Part shown: positions 8,701 through 17,070 of the stretch, piece after piece | How positions within the stretch are numbered: position 1 is the first letter of the stretch | Layout of the letters: each line of letters opens with the position of its first letter | DNA from: Dyella ginsengisoli LA-4 | GTDB taxonomy: Bacteria > Pseudomonadota > Gammaproteobacteria > Xanthomonadales > Rhodanobacteraceae | Assembly: GCF_000334915.1 (NCBI RefSeq) | Contig: NZ_AMSF01000010.1 | Span: 62,001 to 126,000 of the forward strand | Length of the DNA: 64,000 nt | Direction of reading: 5' to 3' | The notes under the pieces: generated by a model | What the model was told of the DNA's origin: nothing | The model's database searches: none | What the model saw: only the letters and a program-made list of their open reading frames with translations | Translations under genes and position numbers: made by a program

Positions 8701-11700
8701 GCGCTGCCGGCGGCAGCCATCGCCGCGGCTCCGGTCCAGGGTCAGGGGGCAGGCGTGGCCGCGCCTTCCACACTGGCCCAGCTGATCCAGAACCAGATGG
8801 CATTGCTGCAGCAGCAGAGCGCCCTGCTGGCGAGCCTGTCCGGGCAGCCGCCGGGCGGTCAGGCTGGCGGATCGGTTCCGATCGCTGCACCGGCACTGCC
8901 GGCCGTGGCGGGCGACGAACTGGCCCCGGCCAACCTGAAGGAGCGCCCGTTCGGCGCGTCCGCGCGCATCACCACCGACCGCCATGGCGATTTCTCGCCG
9001 GCGCAGCGCGCCTGGCTGGCAACCTTCACCGAGGCGTACTGCCGGCGTACCCGGAGCTCGAAGGACTTCGCCCAGCAGCATCGCGCGCTGATGGCCGATC
9101 CCCGCGTGGTGACCGGCTTCAATCCGCAGTGGAAGGAACTGGTCTACCCGATCACCGTCGAGCGTTCCCTCGGCGCCCGGCTGTGGGACCTGGACGGCAA
9201 CGCCTACATCGACCTGCTCAACGGCTTCGGCGTGAACTTCCTCGGCTACCAGCCGGCGTTCGTCACCGCTGCGCTGCATGCGCAGGTCGATACCGGCGTC
9301 GAGATCGGTCCGCAGCACCCGCTGGCCGCCGAGGTGGCTCAGCTGATCAGCGACATGACCGGGATGGCCCGCGTCGGCTTCTGCAACACCGGCTCGGAAG
9401 CAGTGATGGGCGCCATGCGCGTGGCGCGCACGGTCACTGGCCGCAAGACCATCGTGGTGTTCCGCGACTCCTACCACGGCATCTTCGACGAGGTGATCGT
9501 GCGCGGTACCCGCACGCTGCGTTCGATCGCCGCGGCGCCGGGCATCCTCGCCAACGCGGTGGAGAACGTGCTGGTGCTGGACTACGGCACCGACGAGGCG
9601 CTGCGCATCATCGGCGAGCGTGGCCACGAACTGGCCGCAGTGCTGGTCGAACCGGTGCAGAGCAAACATCCGGAGCTGCAGCCGAAGGCGTTCCTGCAGT
9701 CGCTGCGCGGCCTGTGCGACCGGGCCGGCTGCGCGCTGATCTTCGACGAGATCATCACCGGCTTCCGCATGGCCCCGGGTGGCGCGCAGGAGGCGTTCGG
9801 CGTGCGCGCGGACCTGGCCACCTACGGCAAGATCATTGGCGGTGGCCTGCCGTTCGCCGCGATCGCCGGCAGCGCGAAATGGATGGATGCGCTGGATGGC
9901 GGCTTCTGGCAATTCGGCGACGACAGCTATCCGGGCGCAGGCGTGACCTATTTCGCGGGCACCTTCGTGCGGCATCCGCTGGCGCTGGCCGCGGCGAAGG
10001 CCGCGCTGCAGTGGATCCGGGAACAGGGGCCGCAGTTGCAGGCCTCGCTCAACGCGCGCACGCAGGACATGGTGGCGCGGCTCAATGCGCTCTTCGACGC
10101 GCGCCAGGCCCCGGTGACGGCCGTGGGTTACAGCTCGTTGTGGAAGCTGCGCGTCGATGACGGCCAGCCGTTCGCCAGCCTGCTGTGGTACCGGCTGCGC
10201 CATGCCGGACTGCATGTGTTCGAGCAGTTCAACTGCTTCCTCTCCGTGGCGCATGGAGATGCCGAGGTCGAGTGCATCGTCGCCGCCGTCACCGAGTCGG
10301 TGGACGACCTGCTGGGCGCCGGCATGCTGCTGCCGCGTCATGCCGCGGCCATGCCCGCGCCCGCGCCGGAGACCGATCGACTTCCGGCCAAGGTGCCGCT
10401 TACCGACGCGCAGCTCGGGCGCTGGCTGGGCATGCACTTCAGCGACGATATCGCGCCGGCCTTCAACGAATCGACGCAGCTCGGCTTCCGGGGTCCATTG
10501 GACGTCGATGTGCTGCGGCGCGCCTTCGACACGGTGGTGGCACGCCACGAAATCTTCTCGATGCGCTTTGCCGAGGACGGCAGCGGGCAGCTGTTCGAAC
10601 CGCCCGCCGCGGTGCGCCTTGAGTCGCTCGATCTCAGTGGTGGCGCCGATCGGCAGCAGCGGCTCGACGCCTTTGTCGCCGAGCAGTCGGCACGCCCGTT
10701 CGACCGCCTGCAGCCGCCCCTGCTGCGCGCCTGGCTGGTCAAGCTCGCCGACCAGGAGCACGCCCTGGTGATGGTGTCCCATCACATCGTGATGGACGGT
10801 TGGTCGCTCAGCGTGTTCCTGCGCGAGCTGGCCACGGGGTACAACGCCTTCCGCCAGGGCGCGGCGCCGGCGTGGCCGTCGGTGGATGCCTGGCGCCGGT
10901 TCGTGCTGGACGAACGCGCGCGCCGCGACGGCGCGGAAGGTCGCGAGTCGCTGGACTGGTGGCAGGCGCAGTACCGCACGCTGCCCGACCCGCTGGCGCT
11001 GCCGCTGGACCGTCCGCGCGGGCGCGATGGCGGCTTCCGCGGCGCGACTCTGGGCGGCCATCTGGACGGCGACGTGGCCAGGACCCTGCGTGAGGCGGCG
11101 CGGTCGCAGCGGGTCACCCTGTTCGCGCTGCTGCTCGGTGGCTTCTACGCGCTGCTGCAGCGTTTGTCCGGACAGGACGACCTGGTCTGCGGCATCCCCT
11201 TCGCCGGGCAGGCGGTGAGCCGTTACGGCCAGACGGTCGGCGATGCGGACAACACGTTGCCGCTGCGCATGGCGGTGGATCCGGACGAGTCGTTCGGCGC
11301 GCTGGTCAAGCGCGTGCAGGGCCGCCTGCTGGACGCCGGCGAGCACCAGGACGTCTCGATCGCCCGCATCGCGCAGGCGCTGAAGCTGCCGCGCGATACC
11401 GGACGCCTGCCGTTGGCGGAGGTGTTGTTCAACTTCAATCCGGCCGTGGCGGATACGCCGTGGGACGGCGTCGCGGTGACCCACGGGGACCTGCCCAAGC
11501 GCCACATGAACTGGGACATCGAGTTCCACTTCACCGAGCACGAAGGGCGGCTGGACTTCCTGTTCCACTACAACCCGGACCTGTTCGACGCGGCGACGAT
11601 CGAGCGCTGGAGCGGCTACCTGGGCGGGATCCTGCGCCAGGGCGCGGCGCGGCCGGAGCAGGCGATCGGCGACTTCGTGCTGATGGACGAGGCGGAGCGC

Positions 11701-13590
11701 CGCCTGGTGCTTGAAGGCTGGAACGATACCGACGCGCCGCTGGACCGGCGGCAGTCCCTGGTCGAGCTGGTCGGTGCGACCATGCGCGAGCATCCGTTCC
11801 GCACCGCGGTGAGCGGCAGCGGCATCTCGGTGGACTATGCCGGCCTCGATGCCGCCTCCCGTGCGCTGGCGCTGGCGCTGGGGCGGCGCGGCATCGGTCG
11901 CGGCGACTACGTCGGCGTATGCGTGCCGCGTACCGTGGACATGCTGGTGGCCGTGCTCGGCGTCCTGCGCAGCGGCGCCGCCTATGTGCCGCTGGATCCG
12001 GAGTTCCCGCCCGAGCGGCTGCGCTACATGGCGGACAAGGCCGCTGTCCGCTCCATCCTCTGCGGACCGGCCGGTGCCGTGCCGGAGGTGCTGCGCCAGG
12101 GGGCACAACTGCTGGAAGTGACGCAGTTGATGCGCGAACCGGACGACGGCGGCGAACTGCCGGCGGTCCACGGCGACGATCAGGCCTACGTGCTGTTCAC
12201 TTCCGGATCGACCGGCCAGCCCAAGGGCGTGCGCATCCTGCACCGGAACCTGGTGAACTTCCTGCGCTCGATGCAGCGCGATCCGGGGTTCGCCACCGAT
12301 GACGTGCTCTGCGCGGTGACCACGCTCTCGTTCGACATTGCCGGCCTGGAGATGTACCTGCCACTGATCTGCGGTGGCCAGGTGGTGGTGGCCACCGAGG
12401 CCGATCACCGCGACCCGCAGGCCTTGTGCGAGCTGATCGAGCGCAGCGGCTGCACCGTGCTGCAGACCACACCGTCGCTGCTCAAGCTGGTGGAGGAGAT
12501 CGGCTACGACAGCGTCTTCGCCGGGTTGCGTCTGCTGGTCGGCGGCGAGGCATTGCCGCTGGCGCTGGCTCGCTCGCTCGCCGCGCGTTGCCGTGGCATG
12601 TGGAATCTGTACGGTCCCACCGAGACCACGATCTGGTCCACCGTGGCACCGATCGACGCGGGGGTGGAGGTCGTGCCGCTTGGCCGGCCGATCGCCAACA
12701 CGCGCATCTACGTGCTCGACCGCCGTGGCCAGCCGGTGCCGCCCGGGGTGATCGGGGAGATCATGATCGCCGGCGACGGCGTGGCCGATGGCTACCTGGG
12801 AGAGCCCGCGCTGACCGCCCAGCGCTTCGTGCCCGAGTCGTTCCACGCCGGCGGCGGGCGCATGTACCGCACCGGCGACCTGGGTGCCTGGCGAGACGGC
12901 GTGCTGTATTTCCACGGCCGCGTCGACCATCAGATCAAGATCCGCGGCTTCCGCATCGAACCGGGCGACATCGAGGCGGTCGCCGGCGCCGATCCGTCGG
13001 TGCGCGAATGCGTGGTGGTGGCGCATCGCTTCGGGGAGAACGATCTGCGCCTGGTGCTCTATGCAGTGGTCGACGGTGATCGGCTGGAGGTGTCCGAGCG
13101 CCTGCGCGGCGCGCTGCGCGAGAAGCTGCCAGCCTACATGGTGCCGCAGATGGTGGAGGTGCTGGACCGGTTGCCGAAGACGGCCAACGGCAAGATCGAC
13201 CGAAAAGCCCTGCCGGCACCGGCGGCAGCGCCCGAGTCGCCATCGGTCGATGCCGCGCCGGCGGTGTTCGACGATCCCCGCCAGGCCTATCTGGCCTCGC
13301 TGTGGCGCGAACTGATCGGCGCACCGACCGTGCGGGCCAGCGACAACTTCTTCGATGTCGGCGGGCATTCGCTGCTGGCGGTGGCTTTCACCACGCGCGT
13401 GCAGCGCGAGACCGGGGTGCGCATCAACCTGCTCGACGTGGCGACCAGTACGCTGGCGGCGCTGGCCGCGGCACTGCCGGAGCCGGCCGAAGCGGCCGAG
13501 GCGTCCCCCGAAGCGCCGGACAGCTCGCTGCGTGCGCGGATGTCGCGCCTGTTCGGGCGCTCCAGAGACGGTGGGAAGCACGGTCGATGA
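5707..13590 (+). CDS. Hybrid PKS-NRPS: KS-AT-ACP-aminotransferase-C-A(Gly)-PCP
   Basis: A 2627-residue multidomain synthase. Domains in order: ketosynthase 7-435 with Cys178 (HSACSTS), His314 and His354; acyltransferase about 520-870 with GHSIGEY (Ser621) and HAFH at 717-720, a malonyl-CoA signature; carrier with Ser954 (LGFDSL); class III PLP aminotransferase about 1075-1535 with Lys1375 (TYGKIIGGG); condensation domain about 1560-2000 with HHIVMDG at 1692; adenylation domain about 2010-2500; carrier with Ser2555 (GGHSL). The embedded aminotransferase resembles that of mycosubtilin/iturin synthetases, where it turns a beta-keto thioester into a beta-amino one. The second adenylation domain reads D-I-L-Q-L-G-L-I-W, the textbook glycine code. 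There is no KR, DH, ER, thioesterase or reductase, so release must occur in trans. Start ATG overlaps the upstream stop (ATGA); the end overlaps the glycosyltransferase start the same way. Confidence 0.93.
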   Translation: MNEKDAIDGIAIVGMAGRFPGAASVRELWDNLLAGREGITRFGPGELSPGLPAVQTRHPRYVPARGVLSDADRFDAGFFGIASREAVLIDPQQRVFLELAWNALEDAGIDPARFPGSIGVYAGTSNNTYRKLVESRTDLLEAAGEFAAAIASEKDYVATRVAHRLDLTGPALSIHSACSTSLVAVAQAWWALMSYQCDLALAGGINIVVPQESGYVPVDGGIESEDGHCRPFDAAATGTVFSSGGGAVVLKRLADAVADGDTIYAVIRGVGVNNDGGDKASFGAPSVRGQAAVIRQALDSAGVSAASIGYVEGHGTATPLGDPIEVAALDRAFAEDGAAPGSCWLGSVKSNFGHLNAASGIAGLIKAALALHHERIPATLHYRTPNPQIDFSASAFRVADRQIAWPRGGEPRRAGVSSFGVGGTNAHVILEEAPPMPASGPGRRLNLLPLSARDEAALQRRAEQLAVALADDDVPALPDVAWTLAMGRQPMAARGFVVAADVHQASERLPRIAAHVAPAEPPSLVMLFPGQGAQHAGMARELAEHEPVFRHAFERGCALASSLLGEDLRALILPAAEGEDEAARRLAETRFTQPALFVVEYALAELWAAWGLHPAVMIGHSIGEYVAACRAGVFSLEDALRLVVARGAAMFAQPPGAMLVVREDADALRARLPQGVEIVGCNAPTQTVLGGTDAAIEAFAATLAAEDVACTRLRVSHAFHSHLMEGALPLFRRAFDGVALHPPERIFYSCVSGQPVTVEQATSIDYWCRQLRAPVRFADAVRHVLEQGPALLLEAGPSQALSGLVRGMLDGRGRVVASLGPASRAGDAQEQVLRALGECWCAGLAPDWPALHGEVPRRRVSLPGYPFHGKRYWVEPAATAPAAIDMTPAAATMSAASPSPEETASMPSAAPSPSTVPRPLRLAVELRELFGNLGGEPLDARHDAESFLDLGFDSLSLTQAALAVEQRYGVKIKFRRLMEDVDSIGNLAGMLDATLPPDALPAAAIAAAPVQGQGAGVAAPSTLAQLIQNQMALLQQQSALLASLSGQPPGGQAGGSVPIAAPALPAVAGDELAPANLKERPFGASARITTDRHGDFSPAQRAWLATFTEAYCRRTRSSKDFAQQHRALMADPRVVTGFNPQWKELVYPITVERSLGARLWDLDGNAYIDLLNGFGVNFLGYQPAFVTAALHAQVDTGVEIGPQHPLAAEVAQLISDMTGMARVGFCNTGSEAVMGAMRVARTVTGRKTIVVFRDSYHGIFDEVIVRGTRTLRSIAAAPGILANAVENVLVLDYGTDEALRIIGERGHELAAVLVEPVQSKHPELQPKAFLQSLRGLCDRAGCALIFDEIITGFRMAPGGAQEAFGVRADLATYGKIIGGGLPFAAIAGSAKWMDALDGGFWQFGDDSYPGAGVTYFAGTFVRHPLALAAAKAALQWIREQGPQLQASLNARTQDMVARLNALFDARQAPVTAVGYSSLWKLRVDDGQPFASLLWYRLRHAGLHVFEQFNCFLSVAHGDAEVECIVAAVTESVDDLLGAGMLLPRHAAAMPAPAPETDRLPAKVPLTDAQLGRWLGMHFSDDIAPAFNESTQLGFRGPLDVDVLRRAFDTVVARHEIFSMRFAEDGSGQLFEPPAAVRLESLDLSGGADRQQRLDAFVAEQSARPFDRLQPPLLRAWLVKLADQEHALVMVSHHIVMDGWSLSVFLRELATGYNAFRQGAAPAWPSVDAWRRFVLDERARRDGAEGRESLDWWQAQYRTLPDPLALPLDRPRGRDGGFRGATLGGHLDGDVARTLREAARSQRVTLFALLLGGFYALLQRLSGQDDLVCGIPFAGQAVSRYGQTVGDADNTLPLRMAVDPDESFGALVKRVQGRLLDAGEHQDVSIARIAQALKLPRDTGRLPLAEVLFNFNPAVADTPWDGVAVTHGDLPKRHMNWDIEFHFTEHEGRLDFLFHYNPDLFDAATIERWSGYLGGILRQGAARPEQAIGDFVLMDEAERRLVLEGWNDTDAPLDRRQSLVELVGATMREHPFRTAVSGSGISVDYAGLDAASRALALALGRRGIGRGDYVGVCVPRTVDMLVAVLGVLRSGAAYVPLDPEFPPERLRYMADKAAVRSILCGPAGAVPEVLRQGAQLLEVTQLMREPDDGGELPAVHGDDQAYVLFTSGSTGQPKGVRILHRNLVNFLRSMQRDPGFATDDVLCAVTTLSFDIAGLEMYLPLICGGQVVVATEADHRDPQALCELIERSGCTVLQTTPSLLKLVEEIGYDSVFAGLRLLVGGEALPLALARSLAARCRGMWNLYGPTETTIWSTVAPIDAGVEVVPLGRPIANTRIYVLDRRGQPVPPGVIGEIMIAGDGVADGYLGEPALTAQRFVPESFHAGGGRMYRTGDLGAWRDGVLYFHGRVDHQIKIRGFRIEPGDIEAVAGADPSVRECVVVAHRFGENDLRLVLYAVVDGDRLEVSERLRGALREKLPAYMVPQMVEVLDRLPKTANGKIDRKALPAPAAAPESPSVDAAPAVFDDPRQAYLASLWRELIGAPTVRASDNFFDVGGHSLLAVAFTTRVQRETGVRINLLDVATSTLAALAAALPEPAEAAEASPEAPDSSLRARMSRLFGRSRDGGKHGR

Positions 13591-14714
13591 CTTATCTGCA
13601 CGGGCTGTTCTGGCTATGTGCCCTGGCGCTGGGGCACACCTTCGTTGGCTACCCGGCCTGGGTGGTGGCGAAGGCACGCTGGGGCCCGCGCCCGGTGCGC
13701 CGCGGCGAGTGGACGCCGACGGTATCGATCGTCGTTGCCGTTCACAACGCCGGGGCACAGGCGGAGGCGCGGTTGGCCAATCTCGCCGCGCTGGACTATC
13801 CGCCGGGTCTGATCGACATCGTGGTGGTCTGCGATGGCTGCGAGGACGACTCGGCCGAGCGCTGCCGACGCTTCGGCGACGAGCGGGTGCGCGTGCTGGA
13901 GTTCGTCCGGCGACGCGGCAAGGCGGCGTGTCTCAACGACGCCATCGCGGCGGCCCGCGGCGAGGTGCTGCTGATGCTCGACGTGCGCCAGCGCCTGGAG
14001 CCCCAGGCGCTGCGCGAGCTGGTCGCCAACCTCGCCGATCCGGAGGTGGGTGTGGTCGGCGGCGAGCTGTGTTTCGAGGACCCGGAGACGGGCTTCGCGC
14101 GCAGCGTGGATGCCTACTGGCGTTACGAGACCCTGATCCGACGCAGCGAGAGCGCATCCGGCTCGATGATCGGAGTCAGCGGCGCCCTGTACGCGATGCG
14201 TCGCGAGGTGTTCCAGCCGCTGCCGGAGGGGACGGTACTGGACGACGTGCTGGTGCCCATGCGCGCGGCCCGTGCCGGCTGGCGCGTGGTGTTCGAGCCG
14301 CGCGCGCGCGCCTGGGATCGTCCGTCGGCCGAGCCGGTGCAGGAGAAGCGACGCAAGATCCGCACCCTGGCGGGCAATTTCCAGCTGGTGCAGCTGTCTC
14401 CCTGGCTGCTGCGGCCCGGGCGCAATCCGCTGTGGTTCCGCTTCGTCAGCCACAAGCTGCTGCGCCTGGCCGCGCCGTGGATGGTCCTGCTGCTGGGTCT
14501 GACCGCCGCCGTACTGGCCACGCGGCATGTGTGGTGCGCGCTGACCCTGGTGGCATTGCTTGCCGGAGTGGCCATGGTGCTGGCGTCGCGTCTGCTGCCG
14601 GTGCTGGGTCGCTGGTTGCCGGTGCGCCTGAGCGTGGCCTTCTTCTACATGAACGCGTACGCGGCACTGGCCCTGCTGACCTTCGCCCGCAACCGGCGCC
14701 TGCACCTATGGTGA
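13587..14714 (+). CDS. Membrane-associated family 2 glycosyltransferase
   Basis: About 375 residues. One N-terminal hydrophobic segment precedes a GT-A domain with TVSIVVAVHNAG, VVVCDGCEDDS and a DVR at the metal-binding position, then LDDVLVPMRA in place of the usual GED motif and EKRRKIRT near the acceptor helix. Several hydrophobic segments at the C-terminus (AAPWMVLLLGLTAAVLA and onward) anchor it in the inner membrane. Enzymes of this architecture add a sugar to a lipid-linked intermediate or polymerise it. The start ATG overlaps the synthase stop by 4 bases, which is why the longer frame from 13302 is not used. The coupling to the synthase is the strongest sign that both act in one pathway. 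Confidence 0.85.
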   Translation: MTYLHGLFWLCALALGHTFVGYPAWVVAKARWGPRPVRRGEWTPTVSIVVAVHNAGAQAEARLANLAALDYPPGLIDIVVVCDGCEDDSAERCRRFGDERVRVLEFVRRRGKAACLNDAIAAARGEVLLMLDVRQRLEPQALRELVANLADPEVGVVGGELCFEDPETGFARSVDAYWRYETLIRRSESASGSMIGVSGALYAMRREVFQPLPEGTVLDDVLVPMRAARAGWRVVFEPRARAWDRPSAEPVQEKRRKIRTLAGNFQLVQLSPWLLRPGRNPLWFRFVSHKLLRLAAPWMVLLLGLTAAVLATRHVWCALTLVALLAGVAMVLASRLLPVLGRWLPVRLSVAFFYMNAYAALALLTFARNRRLHLW

Positions 14715-15805
14715 GCGTCCGCAAGGTGATTCCCTGGCGCGGCGACCTGCGGGTACGGCTGGGCACGTGGTGCTACCGGACCGGGTTGCTGGGGCCGCTG
14801 CGCCAGGTGCGCGGCTGGCGGATCCGGGACCTGCGCATCCTCGCCTATCACCGTGTAATCACCTTGCCCGACCCGGAGCTTTTCGAGTTCGACCTCGAAG
14901 TTGTCAGTGCCTCGGCCGAGCGCTTTCGCGAGCAGATGCTGCTGCTCAGGCGCAAGTTCCACCCGATCTCGCTGGGTGAGGTGGTCAGGCGCATCGAGGC
15001 CGGTCAGCCGATGCCCCGCAATGCGGTGGCGGTGACGTTCGACGACGGTTACGACGACAACTACCGTGTCGCGTTCCCGATCCTGCGCGAGCTCGGTGTG
15101 CCGGCCACCTTCTTCGTTTCCACCGGACACGTCGACGACGGTCTGCCGTTTGCCTATGACTGGTTGGCACACATGGTGCTGAGCTCGACCGAGCCGCGCC
15201 TGCAACTGCCCGAGGTGGGTCTGGACGTGCGGCTGCCGGCGGGCCGGGACCTGCGGCGCAAACTGGTCGAGAACCTGCTCGACCGGCTGAAAAGTCTCGA
15301 CGATGCCGCGCAGGCCGCGTTGATCACCGGGCTGGAGAAGGCCTGGAACATGCCGCGCGACCGCGCCGTGGCGGATTGCCGCCCGATGGGCTGGTCGCAG
15401 CTGCGCGAGATGCACCAGGCCGGTTTCGAGATCGGGTCGCACGGCGTCACCCATCGCATGCTGGCCAAGCTGCCGCAGGGCGAGCTGGAGTGGGAGTTGT
15501 CCGAGTCGCATCGGGTGCTGGAGCGCGAGCTGGGCAGCGCCCCGAGCCTGTTGTCGTATCCCGTCGGCGGCGATCGCGCGTTCGACGCACGGGTGATCGA
15601 GGCGGCGCGCGCCGCAGGCTACCGGCTCGCCTGCAGCTACATCAGCGGTACCAATCCCGATCCCGCGGTGAACCGCTACGCCCTTTACCGGTTGCCGGTG
15701 GAGCGCCAGATGGGCCCAGGCTGGTTCGCCGCCATGGTTTCGCTTCCCGGCCTGATGGCTTACCCCACGGCCCGTCGTACCGGCGCTTCCGCCGGGGAGT
15801 CCTGA
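14708..15805 (+). CDS. Polysaccharide deacetylase (NodB homology)
   Basis: About 365 residues. The NodB metal-binding motif VTFDDGYDDNY lies at about 109-119 (Asp112/Asp113), the second motif appears as EIGSHGVTHRML, and the family's later motif as LLSYPVGG. The protein should remove N- or O-acetyl groups from a glycan, exposing amines when the sugar is a HexNAc. No signal peptide is obvious, so action on cytoplasmic lipid-linked sugars is possible. It overlaps the upstream glycosyltransferase by 7 bases (ATGGTGA) and the next start by 1 base. Deacetylases of this kind are standard members of exosortase-A-associated polysaccharide loci. Confidence 0.85.
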   Translation: MVSVRKVIPWRGDLRVRLGTWCYRTGLLGPLRQVRGWRIRDLRILAYHRVITLPDPELFEFDLEVVSASAERFREQMLLLRRKFHPISLGEVVRRIEAGQPMPRNAVAVTFDDGYDDNYRVAFPILRELGVPATFFVSTGHVDDGLPFAYDWLAHMVLSSTEPRLQLPEVGLDVRLPAGRDLRRKLVENLLDRLKSLDDAAQAALITGLEKAWNMPRDRAVADCRPMGWSQLREMHQAGFEIGSHGVTHRMLAKLPQGELEWELSESHRVLERELGSAPSLLSYPVGGDRAFDARVIEAARAAGYRLACSYISGTNPDPAVNRYALYRLPVERQMGPGWFAAMVSLPGLMAYPTARRTGASAGES

Positions 15806-17070
15806 TGTTTCCGCTGATCATCCTCTATCTCTCGCTGACCATTCTGCGCCCCCAGGACTACCTGCCTTCGCTGGCCGGATTCCCGCTGCTGCCGATCGTG
15901 CTGGCGATGGCGCTGCTGGCCTGGATGGCCTCGCGCTACAAGACGTTCGGGGCGCCGCATTTCGTGCTGTTGCCGGTGTTCATGCTGGCGTTGATGATGT
16001 CGGAGGTCGCCAACGGCTGGATCGGCGGGGCCATCGAGCAGCTCAGCGGCTTCGCGCCGGTGATCGTCGCCTTCGCGATTCTCGCGGCGGGGGTGAGTGC
16101 CAGCCAGAAGCGGGTGTCGGCCACGTTCGCGGTGTTCGCGCTCTGCTCATGCGTGCTGGCGCTGCACGGCGTGGAGCAGAAGCACCTGGGCGTGGGCTGG
16201 ACTGGCATGGGCCTGTCCGAGGACGGGCGCATCCAGTACGTGGGCATCTTCAACGACCCGAACGACCTCGGCCTGCTGTTCGTCACCGCGGTGCCGATGG
16301 CCGTGTACATGGCCGGCCGCTCGCGGTTCCTGATGCGGCTGGTGTGGCTGGCCGGCACCTGCCTGCTGCTCTATGGCGTCTACCTCACCAATTCGCGCGG
16401 CGCGATGCTGGCATTGCTGATGGAGGGCGGTGTCTACATCTGGATGCGGCGCGGCATGGTGGTGGCCGGCATGCTCGGTGGCATCGGGCTGGTGGCCATG
16501 CGCATGCTGTCCTCGCGCATGGACGAACTGGATGCCGGGGAAGAGTCTGCCGCCGGTCGCGTGGACGCCTGGTACGAAGGCCTGCACATGTTCACCTCCC
16601 ATCCGCTGTTCGGCGTGGGCGCGGGCAACTTCACCGACTACAACTACCTCACTGCGCACAACTCCTTCATCCTGGTGCTGGCCGAGACCGGCTTCTTCGG
16701 CTACGTCACCTGGCTGGCCCTGGTCGGCTACAGCTTCCTGATGCTGCGCCAGGTGCTGCGGCACCAGCCCTCGGAGGAGGTGCTGCACGAGCACGGGATC
16801 GACTGGCCCGCCGAAAAGACCATCGCGCGCACGCTGCTGCTGTCGCTGTGCGGCCTGTTCACCGCGGCATTCTTCCTCAGCCGCAGTTACACCGTGATCC
16901 TCTATCTCACCCTGGCCATCGTGGTGGGCGCCTATGTCGGCATCCGTCGCCGGGTCCCGGACCTGCCGCCGATGCGACTGGGCCGCTCGTGGTGGACCTG
17001 GGTTCCCGCGGCGATCGGCAGCATCGCGTTCTTCTTCGTCCTCGTCGCCGTCCTGTTGCATTCCGAATGA
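15805..17070 (+). CDS. O-antigen ligase/polymerase-like membrane protein
   Basis: About 421 residues with roughly ten or more hydrophobic segments. A large periplasmic loop contains GRVDAWYEGLHMFTSHPLFGVGAGNF followed by LTAHNSFILVLAETG, the Wzy/WaaL-type pattern with conserved Arg, Gly and His. The N-terminus starts directly in a membrane segment (MFPLIILYLSLTILRPQDY), as in the ligase-like proteins annotated in exosortase-A loci. It probably polymerises repeat units or transfers the glycan in the periplasm. The start ATG shares one base with the deacetylase stop; the end overlaps the flippase start by 4 bases. Confidence 0.8.
   Translation: MFPLIILYLSLTILRPQDYLPSLAGFPLLPIVLAMALLAWMASRYKTFGAPHFVLLPVFMLALMMSEVANGWIGGAIEQLSGFAPVIVAFAILAAGVSASQKRVSATFAVFALCSCVLALHGVEQKHLGVGWTGMGLSEDGRIQYVGIFNDPNDLGLLFVTAVPMAVYMAGRSRFLMRLVWLAGTCLLLYGVYLTNSRGAMLALLMEGGVYIWMRRGMVVAGMLGGIGLVAMRMLSSRMDELDAGEESAAGRVDAWYEGLHMFTSHPLFGVGAGNFTDYNYLTAHNSFILVLAETGFFGYVTWLALVGYSFLMLRQVLRHQPSEEVLHEHGIDWPAEKTIARTLLLSLCGLFTAAFFLSRSYTVILYLTLAIVVGAYVGIRRRVPDLPPMRLGRSWWTWVPAAIGSIAFFFVLVAVLLHSE

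Noticed and set aside
5689-13758. Very long minus-strand open frame (2689 codons) opposite the PKS-NRPS gene
   Set aside because: Its translation is rich in Arg, His and Gln with no domain pattern, while the plus strand has a complete set of catalytic motifs. It is a GC-rich codon-position shadow.
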